Below the pieces are notes generated by a model. That model saw only the letters and a list, made by a program, of their open reading frames with translations. It was not told the origin of the DNA and ran no database searches. Below are positions 7,041 to 15,571 of a DNA stretch of 26,142 nt, one piece after another. Position 1 is the stretch's first letter. Every line of letters begins with the position of its first letter. The stretch comes from UBA3946 sp002385755. Lineage in GTDB: Bacteria > Bacillota_I > Bacilli_A > ML615J-28 > CAG-698. Where the stretch lies: contig JBMNLX010000008.1 in NCBI GenBank assembly GCA_050953085.1, positions 1-26,142 of the forward strand. The letters run 5' to 3'. A program made the translations under genes and the position numbers.

Positions 7041-8699
7041 CTAATTAAACAATAATTCCAATTCTTCAAACCGCGCGCCGGTGAAAGGATTGACAACGGG
7101 GACGGTTTCCCGTTTGACATTGGTATAACGGATAGTTTGTTTTTCGGCAGTAAAATCGACGGCGACCGCGAGCCCCGAAAGTTTTTTCCCGAAGAGATTC
7201 TCGGCGACGCCGATATCCTGAACGTCGCTTCTTCTCGAGACAACAAACGCGTCAAAATTGGCGTCGGTCCGGTATCCGCGGACGGTCGTCGTGTCCGCAT
7301 GATAATCGGCGTGAAACCGCAAGGGTGTTGCGGGGGCGATATCGGTCGTCAGCGGCATTAACTGGTGATGATGCCCGCTTAAAGCGATATCCAAGTTAAA
7401 CTGGTTAAGAAGGTCCGTCCATTCTTCCTTGAATTCTTTCAGGAAATCCCCCTGAACATAAGTCACGGGGATGTGCGAAACGAGCATCCGGTACTTTATC
7501 CCGGGATCGGCATGCTCGCCCGTCGCCAGCAGTTCCTCCAAAAACGCCGTCTGCTCGGCCCGGTATGAATCGAAATGGGCGAGATCATAAAACTCCCACC
7601 AGTCGTCGTCATGGTCCTCGCCCAAATCGAGAACGATTCCGTAAACGCCGCCTAATTTAAAGGTGTAATAGAATTTTTCGTTTTTACTGCCGACATAGCG
7701 GTAAAGCTCGTCGGCGCGTTCCGCCTTGACCTCGTGATTGCCGCGGGCGAAAACCACCGGTTTTTCCCCTTTGGTAATCTTGTGAGCGATCTCGTTAATC
7801 AAGTTAAGATTCGCGCCCGACTCCAAGTGCGACGAGATGTCGCCGATCAAGAGCAGGAAATCAAGCTTCTCTTCCCAATATCCGCCGGCGGCGACGGCGG
7901 CCCCGGCATAATCGTGGGCGTCGCTTAAGGCGTAATAATGCAGGCCGTCACTTAAATCGACCGGTTTAAAGGCATAAGTCTTCTCAACCTTTCTTCCCTT
8001 GATTCCGGAATAAGGCCCCCGGTATATGACGGCGGTTGACGATATGGTATATGATTTTTCCGCGTCAAGCGCGGTCATTGGCACCGACACTTTATGAACG
8101 CGCGTTTCCGAGCGTTCGGAACCGGCGTAAAGGTCGTAGTACTTTTTGTTTCCGACGGTTACGACGCCGCTCGCGCGGGCGTTGGTCGTCCACACGATTT
8201 GGTACTCGTCCTCGACGGCATAGACGACGGGGGCGGAGGTAATATAATTAAAGCGCAAGTCAAAAAACTGAATTAACAGCAAAATAAAAATCAACAAGAA
8301 AAGCGGCGTTTTTACTAATTTCCTTTTCGCAAGCGTTGTTTTCGGGTAAGCGAAAATAAGGAACCAAATAAAATAGATAACCGCGACAAGAATCAGCGCG
8401 TCAGCAAAAGTCTCCAACACGAAGGGAAGCGACCCAATCCCGAGATAAAACATATAGCCGAGGCCGCCGGTTATCGCGATCGAGAGCCCGAACGTTACCC
8501 AAAACAGAACGGCGTTCGCGCGTTTCGTCAATCTCAGGATTATTGAGGAAACGGCGAGCGCGACGATTACGATAAACAGTAGATAAGCGAGCCACCAAAC
8601 GCCGAACATTCCCTCGATTCCCGACCAAAAGCTGCGCATCGAATAGTAAAAGAGCAAATTAAAAACGGTCAATACCGCCAATAAAGATGTTTTCTTCAT
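7041..8699 (-). CDS. Membrane-anchored metallophosphoesterase
   Basis: 552 residues. Five hydrophobic helices in the first 150 residues anchor it. A beta domain at about 155-245 resembles the Fn3-like N-terminal domain of purple acid phosphatases. The calcineurin-like core carries the full metal set: S-D260-A-H262-D, G-D287, G-N321-H322-E, V-S-H409, and G-H-H-H at 442-445. The active site is predicted outside the membrane. The substrate is unknown; a phosphomonoester or phosphodiester of the envelope is possible given the GH3 partner downstream. It starts with ATG behind GGGAGAAAAGGT. Confidence 0.85.
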   Translation of the reverse strand: MKKTSLLAVLTVFNLLFYYSMRSFWSGIEGMFGVWWLAYLLFIVIVALAVSSIILRLTKRANAVLFWVTFGLSIAITGGLGYMFYLGIGSLPFVLETFADALILVAVIYFIWFLIFAYPKTTLAKRKLVKTPLFLLIFILLLIQFFDLRFNYITSAPVVYAVEDEYQIVWTTNARASGVVTVGNKKYYDLYAGSERSETRVHKVSVPMTALDAEKSYTISSTAVIYRGPYSGIKGRKVEKTYAFKPVDLSDGLHYYALSDAHDYAGAAVAAGGYWEEKLDFLLLIGDISSHLESGANLNLINEIAHKITKGEKPVVFARGNHEVKAERADELYRYVGSKNEKFYYTFKLGGVYGIVLDLGEDHDDDWWEFYDLAHFDSYRAEQTAFLEELLATGEHADPGIKYRMLVSHIPVTYVQGDFLKEFKEEWTDLLNQFNLDIALSGHHHQLMPLTTDIAPATPLRFHADYHADTTTVRGYRTDANFDAFVVSRRSDVQDIGVAENLFGKKLSGLAVAVDFTAEKQTIRYTNVKRETVPVVNPFTGARFEELELLFN

Positions 8700-8728
8700 A
8701 CCTTTTCTCCCATATTTTCTACATAATT

Positions 8729-8757
8729 ATTATATAACATTTCCCGCGTCATTTAAA
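8729..8757 (-). promoter_or_regulatory. Promoter of the phosphoesterase-GH3 operon
   Basis: Minus strand TATAAT at 8729-8734 with a weak -35 TTTAAA at 8752-8757, 17 bases apart, about 30 bases before the start codon. From 8758 to 8940 I see no gene; it is plain intergenic DNA. Confidence 0.5.
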
Positions 8758-8940
8758 CCGGAAAAATATGTTTCCATAAATAACCTTTTAAGAGCGATGT
8801 GACAGACGCGCCCGTTTTATCACACGACAACGGAGCGCGAATGGAAATAGCCGCCTTGATGACAAGTCAAAATTTGGTTGACGCGTTCGACGGCGTCGGG
8901 ACGATTTGTCAAACGGAAGCGATTTTTCTTGCGAAAAATC

Positions 8941-8969
8941 TTGAAATTGCCGAGAAAATAGTGTATAAT
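8941..8969 (+). promoter_or_regulatory. Promoter of the leucine tRNA pair
   Basis: TTGAAA (8941-8946), 17-base spacer, TATAAT (8964-8969), ending 10 bases before the first tRNA. Strong match, and the expected position for a stable RNA operon. Confidence 0.85.
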
Positions 8970-8979
8970 ATTAAGGCAT

Positions 8980-9066
8980 GCCACTGTGTTGGAACTGGTA
9001 GACAAACTTGACTCAAAATCAAGCGCCTTCGCGGGCGTGCCGGTTCGAATCCGGCCAGTGGCACCA
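8980..9066 (+). tRNA. tRNA-Leu (anticodon CAA)
   Basis: Acceptor GCCACTG pairs with CAGTGGC, followed by encoded A-CCA. Anticodon arm CTTGA-CTCAAAA-TCAAG gives anticodon CAA (reads UUG). A long class II variable arm CGCC/GGCG and a T arm GCCGG-TTCGAAT-CCGGC are present. This tRNA species is a known substrate of TrmL in E. coli, and a trmL gene lies in this window. Confidence 0.97.
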
Positions 9067-9072
9067 TTTTAT

Positions 9073-9159
9073 GCGGCTATGGCGGAATTGGTAGACGCGC
9101 TACTTTGAGGGGGTAGTATCCGCAAGGATGTGTGAATTCGAGTTTCACTAGCCGCACCA
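9073..9159 (+). tRNA. tRNA-Leu (anticodon GAG)
   Basis: Acceptor GCGGCTA/TAGCCGC with encoded A-CCA. Anticodon arm CTACT-TTGAGGG-GGTAG gives GAG (reads CUC and CUU). Variable arm ATCC-GCAA-GGAT and T arm GTGAA-TTCGAGT-TTCAC are well formed. It lies 6 bases after the first leucine tRNA and is co-transcribed with it. Confidence 0.97.
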
Positions 9160-9167
9160 TTTGAAAA

Positions 9168-9227
9168 AACCCGGGCCATAAGCCCGGTTATTATAAAAAA
9201 ACGACAGAAAACTCTGTCGTTTTTTTT
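9168..9227. terminator. Tandem hairpins, the second a bidirectional terminator
   Basis: A first hairpin (CCGGGC/GCCCGG, about 9168-9189) is followed by ACGACAGA/TCTGTCGT (9201-9220). The second has a T-run on the plus side and an A-run at 9194-9200. It therefore ends the tRNA transcript on plus and the mgtC-like transcript on minus. Confidence 0.85.
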
Positions 9228-9945
9228 ACGCCTCGTGGATTTCGTAAACATAATCCAGTTTCGACACCTGATCCATCATGTCGGAGAAGTTTCTCGTCTT
9301 CGGCAAACTAAAATAAATAATCGATTCCTTCACCTGTCGGGATTGCTGAACGGTTTTATTGACGAAAAAACTTTTTCGGACGATTACGCCCTGCTGGGCG
9401 AGAAAATCAAACAGTTCTTTTTCAAACTGTTCCTCGAAAACAATCGTGATTTTCTGCACTTTCTTTGTCTTAGACAACTTGTCTCCCAAACGGCGGCTAT
9501 ACATCGTGAGCGGCAGAACGATTATCGTCGTAACCCCGGCGATAACATAATTGTTTAAACCGCCGGTGCCGATTAATAGCCCGACTCCGGAAACCAACCA
9601 AAGCATGGCGGCGGTCGTCACCCCTTTAACCTGGAATCGGTTATGAATGATCGCGCCGGCGCCGAGGAAACCGATCCCGCTAACGACCGCGGCGATGATC
9701 CGGCCCTGGTCGGCGGTAACGGCGCTGATTACCAGGGGATCCGTTTGCGCGTAACGCTCGGCCATCGCCAACGCCTCGTTAACGACGTTTTGTTGGAGAA
9801 TGGCGATCAGGCAGCTTCCGACGGAGACCAGGGTGAAGGTGAAAAACCCCGCCGGTTTATTTTTGATTTCTCTTTCGTAGCCGATGGCCGCGCCGACGAT
9901 GGCGGCGGCGACCACGCGCAATACTTGTTCGATTAATAAGGTCAT
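9226..9945 (-). CDS. MgtC/SapB-family membrane protein
   Basis: 239 residues. The N-terminal about 145 residues hold several membrane helices with the family blocks A-I-G-Y-E-R-E, G-I-G-F-L-G-A-G-A-I and GVTTAAMLWLVSGVGLLIG. The C-terminal about 80 residues are soluble and look like the ACT-like domain found in longer MgtC relatives. Family members are linked to Mg2+ limitation and membrane energetics, but their exact activity is unsettled. AGGAGGAATTCC precedes the ATG at 9945. It follows the ABC gene by 10 bases and is the last gene of the pdp-ABC-ABC run. Confidence 0.88.
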   Translation of the reverse strand: MTLLIEQVLRVVAAAIVGAAIGYEREIKNKPAGFFTFTLVSVGSCLIAILQQNVVNEALAMAERYAQTDPLVISAVTADQGRIIAAVVSGIGFLGAGAIIHNRFQVKGVTTAAMLWLVSGVGLLIGTGGLNNYVIAGVTTIIVLPLTMYSRRLGDKLSKTKKVQKITIVFEEQFEKELFDFLAQQGVIVRKSFFVNKTVQQSRQVKESIIYFSLPKTRNFSDMMDQVSKLDYVYEIHEA

Positions 9946-9955
9946 GGAATTCCTC

Positions 9956-11968
9956 CTAATTTAAAGCTTCGTACATCGACCGGTATACACCGTCTTCTTT
10001 CAAATACAATTCGTTATGCGTTCCGCTTTCTACTATCCTTCCGCCGTCCATTACGTAAATAGTATCGGCGTTTTTAATCGTCGAGAGTCGGTGGGCGATA
10101 ACGATCGTCGTCCGGCTTTCGGATAAAACGGTCAAAGCGTTTTGGATTAAAGTTTCCGTTTCGCTGTCGATATTGGCGGTCGCCTCGTCGAGAATGATTA
10201 TCGCCGGGTTGCGAAGCAATATCCGCGCGAAAGCGATCAGTTGTTTCTCGCCGGTCGAGAGGTTCTCGCCCATGTAGGCGACTTTAGTATGAATACCATC
10301 CCGGTAATCGCTCGCAAACTTGCCGGCGCCGATTTTCCGGAGCGTCTCAATAACGACCTCGTCGGGAACGTCGGCTCCCATGGTGATGTTGCTTTTAATC
10401 GTCCCTTCGAAAATGGCGGGGTCCTGGAGGATAATGCCGATATTGTTTCGGACGTCCTGTTTCGAATATTTCGTGTAATCCTCGCCGTCGATGTAAATGT
10501 TGCCTTCTTCCAAATCGTAAAAACGCTCGAGCAAGTTCATCAACGTGCTTTTTCCCGACCCGGTGGCGCCGACGAGGCCAACGAACTGTCCCGCCTTGAT
10601 ATTAAACGAGACATTTTTCAGGACGTACTGCTCGTCATAGCGGAAGCTAATGTTTCGAAACTCGATATCGCCTTTGAACTTGACGCCCGTCACCTCGCCC
10701 AGACCCGTGTCTTCCTCCTTGTCCAGAAATTCAAAGACCCGCGAAGCGGAAACGAGCGAGTCCTCGAGCGAATTGAGATTGCTGAAGATATCGGCGATCG
10801 GGTTCATTAATTTTCCCAAATACTCGACGAAAACGAATATCGTCGTCCCGACAACGATTATCTCGGCGGAAAAATACCGCATCCCGAAATAAACGAGCAC
10901 AAGCACGACTACCATCCGGTAAATAAAGTTTAAAAGCCGGTAACCGAATAACGTGTTGATCCGCAGATGCTTAAGTTTCGTATCGTAGTTTTCCAACAAT
11001 AGCGCATCATACTCGTCGGTCATTTCCCGCTCCTTATTGAAGGCCTGGATAATGCCAACGCCGTTAACGAATTCCGCCATTTTCCCGTTGATCCGCGAGT
11101 TCATTTCCCTAATGCTGTGATTATAGGCGTTAACGATCCGCCGGTACACGCTCATCCATAGATAAATCAAGGGAAAAGCCGCGATTGTAAAGAGCGCGAG
11201 TCTCCAGTCAAGGTAAAAGAACCCGGCATAGATCATAACTAATGAAACGCAAGAGCTCGTGATAGAGAAAATCACTTCGTAAAGACCGCGGACGCCTTCG
11301 GTGTCGTAGACCATTTTGGAAACGATCTTTCCCGACGGCTCGGTCGAAAAATACGCGACCGGAAGCCGGTTGGCTTTTTCAAACATGTTCTCGCGCATAT
11401 CAAGCGAAAGCCTGAGCGACGACGTCGTGAAGGCGATTCGCTGGAAATATCGCGAAAGCAGGATAATAATCGAGACAACGGCGTAAAGCGCGATCATCAG
11501 GGTGATCGGCTTAACCGAGGGTTCGAAAAACTGTCGCGTCTCCGCTTTCGTGAGAATCCGGTATTCAACCTCGTAGGTCGTTTCATCGCTTCTTTCGATT
11601 ATCGCCTTCTCCCCGATCGCGACGACATTGTCTTTTTCGGGGATTTCTCCGGCAATCCAAAGATAGCCGTCCCGGTAATAGCGGATCGTATATTTTTCGC
11701 CGGCGGCGGAACCTTTCATATATAATTTGCCGTCAAAGCGGACAGTTTTCTCGCTTTCGTCCTCGACCTCGGTCCAAACGGTCGCGACGCCCGCGAGCTC
11801 GTTGTCAATAACGCGCTTGATAATCAGCGGCTGCGCGATTTCCAAAGCGGAAAAAACGAGCAGGAAGAACAAGGCCGTCAATAACAAATACTTGCTTTTG
11901 AGGGCGTAACCGAAAACGCGGATTAAAATCCGTCCCGTGGACAGGTATGCCGGCTTCTTACGTTTCAT
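9956..11968 (-). CDS. ABC exporter half, BmrD/YheH type with extracellular insert
   Basis: 670-residue fused permease-ATPase. Between helix 1 and helix 2 is a polar insert at about 57-152, as in the extracellular domain of BmrD. The nucleotide-binding domain has Walker A GATGSGKS (467-474), the altered signature L-S-T-G-E-K-Q (570-576), Walker B with catalytic E595 and switch H626. The non-canonical signature pairs with the degenerate partner encoded just upstream. Together they should form a heterodimeric multidrug or lipid-type exporter with one catalytic site. Its start overlaps the partner gene's end by 11 bases. Substrate cannot be told from sequence. Confidence 0.92.
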   Translation of the reverse strand: MKRKKPAYLSTGRILIRVFGYALKSKYLLLTALFFLLVFSALEIAQPLIIKRVIDNELAGVATVWTEVEDESEKTVRFDGKLYMKGSAAGEKYTIRYYRDGYLWIAGEIPEKDNVVAIGEKAIIERSDETTYEVEYRILTKAETRQFFEPSVKPITLMIALYAVVSIIILLSRYFQRIAFTTSSLRLSLDMRENMFEKANRLPVAYFSTEPSGKIVSKMVYDTEGVRGLYEVIFSITSSCVSLVMIYAGFFYLDWRLALFTIAAFPLIYLWMSVYRRIVNAYNHSIREMNSRINGKMAEFVNGVGIIQAFNKEREMTDEYDALLLENYDTKLKHLRINTLFGYRLLNFIYRMVVVLVLVYFGMRYFSAEIIVVGTTIFVFVEYLGKLMNPIADIFSNLNSLEDSLVSASRVFEFLDKEEDTGLGEVTGVKFKGDIEFRNISFRYDEQYVLKNVSFNIKAGQFVGLVGATGSGKSTLMNLLERFYDLEEGNIYIDGEDYTKYSKQDVRNNIGIILQDPAIFEGTIKSNITMGADVPDEVVIETLRKIGAGKFASDYRDGIHTKVAYMGENLSTGEKQLIAFARILLRNPAIIILDEATANIDSETETLIQNALTVLSESRTTIVIAHRLSTIKNADTIYVMDGGRIVESGTHNELYLKEDGVYRSMYEALN

Positions 11969-13712
11969 CGCCGGCCTCCATCTGCTGGGTCAGGTATTGC
12001 TCGTAATACCAACCGCGTTTTGCCATTAATTCTTCGTGCGTTCCCCGTTCGGCAATCCGCCCCTCGTCCAATACGATAATCTGGTCGGCTTCCTCGACGA
12101 CCGAAAGGCGGTGGGTGCAGATAATATTGATCCGCCCTCGACGGTTTTCCTTAAGGCTTTTCACAATGTTTTTCTCGGTAACGCCGTCGACTGCGGAGAG
12201 CGAATCGTCCATAATCAGGACGTCGGCGTTTTTCAGGAAAGCGCGGGCGATCGATAGCCGCTGCTTCTGGCCGCCCGACAGGGTGACGCCGGCCTCGCCG
12301 ACTATCGTTTCAAGCCCGTTATCGAGAAAAGCCAAGTCCTTTTCGAAATCAGCAAGTCGGATGGCGTCCTCGATCGATAAATCGGTGTTATCGCTTTTCC
12401 CAAGTTTAAGGTTTTCAAGAACGGTCCGGGAAAACAAGGCGTGTTCCTGCGGCACGTAAGCGATCTGACGGCGGATGCTTTCCTTCTTGTAATCGCAGAT
12501 AATCCTGTTGTTGATATAAATGCTTCCCGAAGTAATCGGGAACGCGCGCAGAAGTTGCCGGACAAGCGTCGTTTTACCGCTCCCGGTTTTTCCGACGACT
12601 CCCAACGTTTCCCCGCGGCTAAGATATAGGCTAATATTCTCGATCGTGTATTTATTATCCCCGGGATAACGGAAAGAAAGATCCCGGAATTCGATGGAAT
12701 CGACTTTCTCGAGTTCGGCGGCGTCCGGCTTATCGATTATCGCCGGCGTCGCCTCCATTACCTCGTTCAGGCGGTCGAAAGACACCCCGCTTTGCGCGAA
12801 ACGGGTGATCTGATTGCCTAAACGAAAGAACGGGCTCGCAAACATATTAAGATAAAGGTTAAAGGTAATCAGTTTTCCGACGGTAAAATCCAACTGGTTA
12901 ATAATCAGGTAGGCGCCGAAACCGAGAGCGATGCCCTGGCTGATCAAAGTGATCATCCGAAACGACGGCATAAACAACGCCTGCATCAGGACGGCCCGGC
13001 GCTCGGTCGCGAAAACATCGGCGGCGTTCGCGTTCAAAATTTTCTCGTCTTCTTTTTCCCGCACGAACCCGCGCACCAGTTTCACGTGGTTAACCCTTTC
13101 CATCGCCAGGTTGTTAAGCCGCGACACCTTGATCCGGACTTGTTTCCAGTTATCGATGATTTTCGGCCGCAAATACATTACCAGGGCGGTAATCAACGGC
13201 AGGGGGATAATCGAGTAAAAGGTCAGCGGGATATTGAGCCTAATCATTAAAACGAACGAGATCACGAGCATCACGACCGCGTCAACAAAATGGAAAAACA
13301 AATGCGTCGATACGTGCGAGATCATGTGAATATCGCCGGTCGCCCGGTTCATTAAGTCGCCGGGATGATAGGTCTCGAAAAAATCCCCGTCCTGTTTGAA
13401 AATTTTAACGAGAAATTGCTTTTTCAGGCGGTAATACAACTCGTGAAACAACTTCCCCGCTATCCTGTCCTTAATGACCGCGGCGCCGTAAATAACGACG
13501 CCGGCGACCGCCATCGAGACGCATAACACGATCGCGTCGCGTTTAGTCAGGCTTTTTTGCACGATGCGGTCGATAATGTCGCCGATATATTTCGGCGGCA
13601 GCGTCAGAGCGTAGGTCAGGGCGAAGGTAAACGCCATTACCAGCAAAAACTTAAACCACTCTTTTTTAAAGAACCAACCGAGTTCTCTGAAGACCCGGAT
13701 CATATCTCTCAC
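11958..13712 (-). CDS. ABC exporter half, BmrC/YheI type with degenerate site
   Basis: 584 residues: six-helix permease then ATPase. Walker A GKTGSGKT (374-381) and a canonical signature L-S-G-G-Q-K-Q (478-484). The residue after Walker B is D503 instead of the catalytic glutamate (V-L-I-M-D-D), and the switch histidine H534 is kept. This is the hallmark of the non-hydrolysing subunit in BmrCD, TmrAB and TM287/288 type pairs. It starts at 13712, 9 bases after the pdp stop, and overlaps the partner gene. Confidence 0.92.
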   Translation of the reverse strand: MRDMIRVFRELGWFFKKEWFKFLLVMAFTFALTYALTLPPKYIGDIIDRIVQKSLTKRDAIVLCVSMAVAGVVIYGAAVIKDRIAGKLFHELYYRLKKQFLVKIFKQDGDFFETYHPGDLMNRATGDIHMISHVSTHLFFHFVDAVVMLVISFVLMIRLNIPLTFYSIIPLPLITALVMYLRPKIIDNWKQVRIKVSRLNNLAMERVNHVKLVRGFVREKEDEKILNANAADVFATERRAVLMQALFMPSFRMITLISQGIALGFGAYLIINQLDFTVGKLITFNLYLNMFASPFFRLGNQITRFAQSGVSFDRLNEVMEATPAIIDKPDAAELEKVDSIEFRDLSFRYPGDNKYTIENISLYLSRGETLGVVGKTGSGKTTLVRQLLRAFPITSGSIYINNRIICDYKKESIRRQIAYVPQEHALFSRTVLENLKLGKSDNTDLSIEDAIRLADFEKDLAFLDNGLETIVGEAGVTLSGGQKQRLSIARAFLKNADVLIMDDSLSAVDGVTEKNIVKSLKENRRGRINIICTHRLSVVEEADQIIVLDEGRIAERGTHEELMAKRGWYYEQYLTQQMEAGDET

Positions 13713-13721
13713 TCCGTTTGC

Positions 13722-15023
13722 TTAATATACTGTGTCCAATATAAGCTGCTTTTCTTTCGTTTTAACTTTCGTTATGACAAAAGCGTTTTGCGTCGCTTCC
13801 GCGACTTCCCTAAAATCGTCGTCGTTGGCATATATGACGGCGAGGGGCGTTCCCTTCTCGACCTTTCGCCCGGTCTTGGCCTTAACGGTAATCCCGACCG
13901 AAAGGTCAATTTTATCGTCTTTGGTCTTCCGCCCGGCGCCGAGGCGCATTGCCGCGCGGCCGATTTCGAGGGCGTTGACAAGCGCGACGTAGCCGCTTTC
14001 GGGACTGGTCACGACGTGACGATACCGGGGTTGCGGGAGAAGCGAGTAATCGTCGGTTACGGCCGGGTTCCCGCCCTGATAGATGATCATTTCCCGGAAT
14101 TTCTTTAACGCGGCGCCGCTCGCGACGACTTTGTCGATCGTCTCAAGCGCGCCGGCGCGGTCGGCTTCCTTCCCGGTCATAACGAGAAGCTCCGCCGCGA
14201 GATGCCGACAGAGATTACGGAAATCTTCCGGCCCCCTGCCTTTGAGCGTCTCCACGGCCTCGATTACCTCAAGGGCGTTGCCGACGGCCTCGCCCAGGGG
14301 CTCGCTCATATCCGTTATGACGGCGGCTGTCTTTTTCCCGAAACGGCGGCCGATATCGACCATCGCGGCCGCGAGATCGCGCGCCGAAGCCAAATCTTTC
14401 ATAAATGCCCCGGCGCCGACCTTGACGTCAAGCAAAATATAATCGGCGCCGCTCGCGATTTTCTTCGACATAATCGAAGACGAGATAAGACCGATCGAGT
14501 CGATCGTCCCGGTGACGTCGCGCAAGGCGTATAACTTTTTATCGGCGACGGCGACCTCCGCCGTCTGACCGGCGACCGCCAGGGAAATATCCCGCACCTG
14601 CCGTAAAAACTCTTCCTGGGAAAGATCGATTCTGAAGCCGGGGATCGATTCCAATTTGTCGAGCGTCCCGCCGGTGTGACCGAGCCCGCGCCCGCTCATT
14701 TTCGCAACTTTCAATCCGCAGGCGGCAAGAATCGGCGCCAGCGTCAGCGTCGTTTTATCGCCGACGCCGCCCGTCGAGTGCTTGTCGACAAGAAAACCGC
14801 CGAGACCGGACAAATCTATCCGCGCGCCGCTCTCAAGCATCGCTTCCGTTAGGTAAAAACGTTCCGCGGGACTTAAATCGCGGAAACATATCGCCATTAA
14901 AAGACTGCTCATTTGATAATCCGGAATATCCCCTTTGACGTAACCGTCGATCAAATAACGAATCTCGGCGGCCGTCAGTTCTTCTCCGTTTTTTTTCTTA
15001 ACAATTAAATCAACCGTACGCAA
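13722..15023 (-). CDS. pdp: Pyrimidine-nucleoside phosphorylase
   Basis: Phosphorolysis of uridine, thymidine and deoxyuridine to base plus (deoxy)ribose 1-phosphate. 433 residues, the usual length. It carries the phosphate and nucleoside binding block KHSTGGVGDKT (81-91) and the family signature M-S-G-R-G-L-G-H-T-G-G-T-L-D-K-L-E (109-125). A C-terminal domain (S-P-E-S-G-Y-V on) is complete. The start is TTG at 15023, chosen because GAGGTGA lies six bases upstream. First gene of the run with the ABC pair and mgtC-like gene. I see no obvious functional link among them. In a genome with thyA nearby, it would handle thymidine salvage or breakdown. Confidence 0.94.
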   Translation of the reverse strand: MRTVDLIVKKKNGEELTAAEIRYLIDGYVKGDIPDYQMSSLLMAICFRDLSPAERFYLTEAMLESGARIDLSGLGGFLVDKHSTGGVGDKTTLTLAPILAACGLKVAKMSGRGLGHTGGTLDKLESIPGFRIDLSQEEFLRQVRDISLAVAGQTAEVAVADKKLYALRDVTGTIDSIGLISSSIMSKKIASGADYILLDVKVGAGAFMKDLASARDLAAAMVDIGRRFGKKTAAVITDMSEPLGEAVGNALEVIEAVETLKGRGPEDFRNLCRHLAAELLVMTGKEADRAGALETIDKVVASGAALKKFREMIIYQGGNPAVTDDYSLLPQPRYRHVVTSPESGYVALVNALEIGRAAMRLGAGRKTKDDKIDLSVGITVKAKTGRKVEKGTPLAVIYANDDDFREVAEATQNAFVITKVKTKEKQLILDTVY

Positions 15024-15050
15024 GCGTTATCACCTCATTGTCGTGAAGTT

Positions 15051-15085
15051 TATTATAGCACAAAACGGTGAATTATGCTATAATA
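15051..15085. promoter_or_regulatory. Extended -10 promoter of pdp inside an inverted repeat
   Basis: Arms 15051-15060 and 15076-15085 are perfect 10-bp inverted copies, each containing TGCTATAAT read outward. The minus-strand copy (TATAAT at 15052-15057 with TG one base upstream) is a good extended -10 for pdp, without a clear -35. The plus-strand copy would fire in the opposite direction. Confidence 0.55.
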
Positions 15086-15100
15086 ATTTTGCGCGTTCGG

Positions 15101-15391
15101 CTAATTTCCGGTGTTTGCATGGATATAATCATTCGTCGCGAGCCTTTTTAGCGTCTTCTTGCCCGCCCCGAGAGCGATGATGACGGATGACGCGGCAAGG
15201 GCGAAAAACGCCAAGCCGGATATCAAAAGCGCCGCGTTCCCGCCGGCAAAATAATACCTTAAAAAGACGACACCGGCAAGCGCGTAAGCCGGAAACCCGA
15301 TGATGAGAACTAATAAACTCAAAACCAAACGTTTGATTAACGCGCGTTTGGTATCGGACCCTTCCGCTCTCCTCAGCAACAAAACTCTCAT
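15101..15391 (-). CDS. Small two-helix membrane protein controlled by a c-di-AMP riboswitch
   Basis: 96 residues, not recognised. A basic N-terminus (M-R-V-L-L-L-R-R..K-R) is followed by two hydrophobic segments, about 22-48 and 51-75, and a short basic tail (G-K-K-T-L-K-R-L-A). Ends inside, loop outside is the predicted topology. ATG at 15391 has GGAGGTGAAAC upstream. It is the first gene after the riboswitch and its terminator, 78 bases ahead of pdp, which has its own promoter. Because c-di-AMP riboswitches usually govern potassium, osmolyte or cell wall functions, a role in one of these is a reasonable guess only. Confidence 0.75.
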   Translation of the reverse strand: MRVLLLRRAEGSDTKRALIKRLVLSLLVLIIGFPAYALAGVVFLRYYFAGGNAALLISGLAFFALAASSVIIALGAGKKTLKRLATNDYIHANTGN

Positions 15392-15415
15392 GTTTCACCT
15401 CCAAATCATTTGTTG

Positions 15416-15449
15416 AAAAACAAAAAACGCATAACAAAAAGTTATACGC
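15416..15449 (-). terminator. Intrinsic terminator (expression platform) of the riboswitch
   Basis: Minus strand CGTATAAC/GTTATGCG (one G-U pair) with a TTTTT loop, then TTTTTTGTTTTT. It lies between the aptamer and the ribosome binding site of the small membrane protein gene, so it fits ligand-controlled termination. Confidence 0.8.
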
Positions 15450-15565
15450 TTGGTGAACTCCTATGAGGTTAGCTGACGGGTTAGGGTACCCAAGTTACCC
15501 CTTTTGACAATCAAAATTCACCCCGGTTGCCGGGCCCCCCACTCTGTTACGATTCGGAGATTTCT
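15450..15565 (-). ncRNA. Cyclic di-AMP riboswitch (ydaO-yuaA class)
   Basis: The transcript carries the hallmark blocks of this class in order: a G-rich GGGGGGCCCGG, then CCGGGGTGAA, a variable arm, GGGTACCCTAACC and the near-invariant GTCAGCTAACCTCATAGGAG. CTCC near the 5' end pairs with GGAG at the 3' end to close P1. In known members c-di-AMP binding promotes termination and shuts the gene off. A terminator follows here. Direct sequence recognition; no covariance search was run. Confidence 0.9.
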
Positions 15566-15571
15566 ATTAAT

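Noticed and set aside
8799..9011. Possible small gene upstream of the leucine tRNAs
   Set aside because: It runs through the tRNA promoter and into the tRNA, with no ribosome binding site; treated as intergenic.
10241..10810. Plus-strand open frame of 189 codons
   Set aside because: Antisense to the ABC ATPase domain, whose motifs are all intact; the frame is open only because of the GC-rich codon use opposite.
13557..14108. Plus-strand open frame of 183 codons
   Set aside because: Spans the end of pdp and the start of the ABC gene on the opposite strand, with no start signals or recognisable family.
15129..15437. Open frame of 102 codons overlapping the riboswitch-controlled gene
   Set aside because: It starts inside the terminator hairpin, in a different frame from the membrane protein gene, which has the GGAGGTGAAAC start signal.
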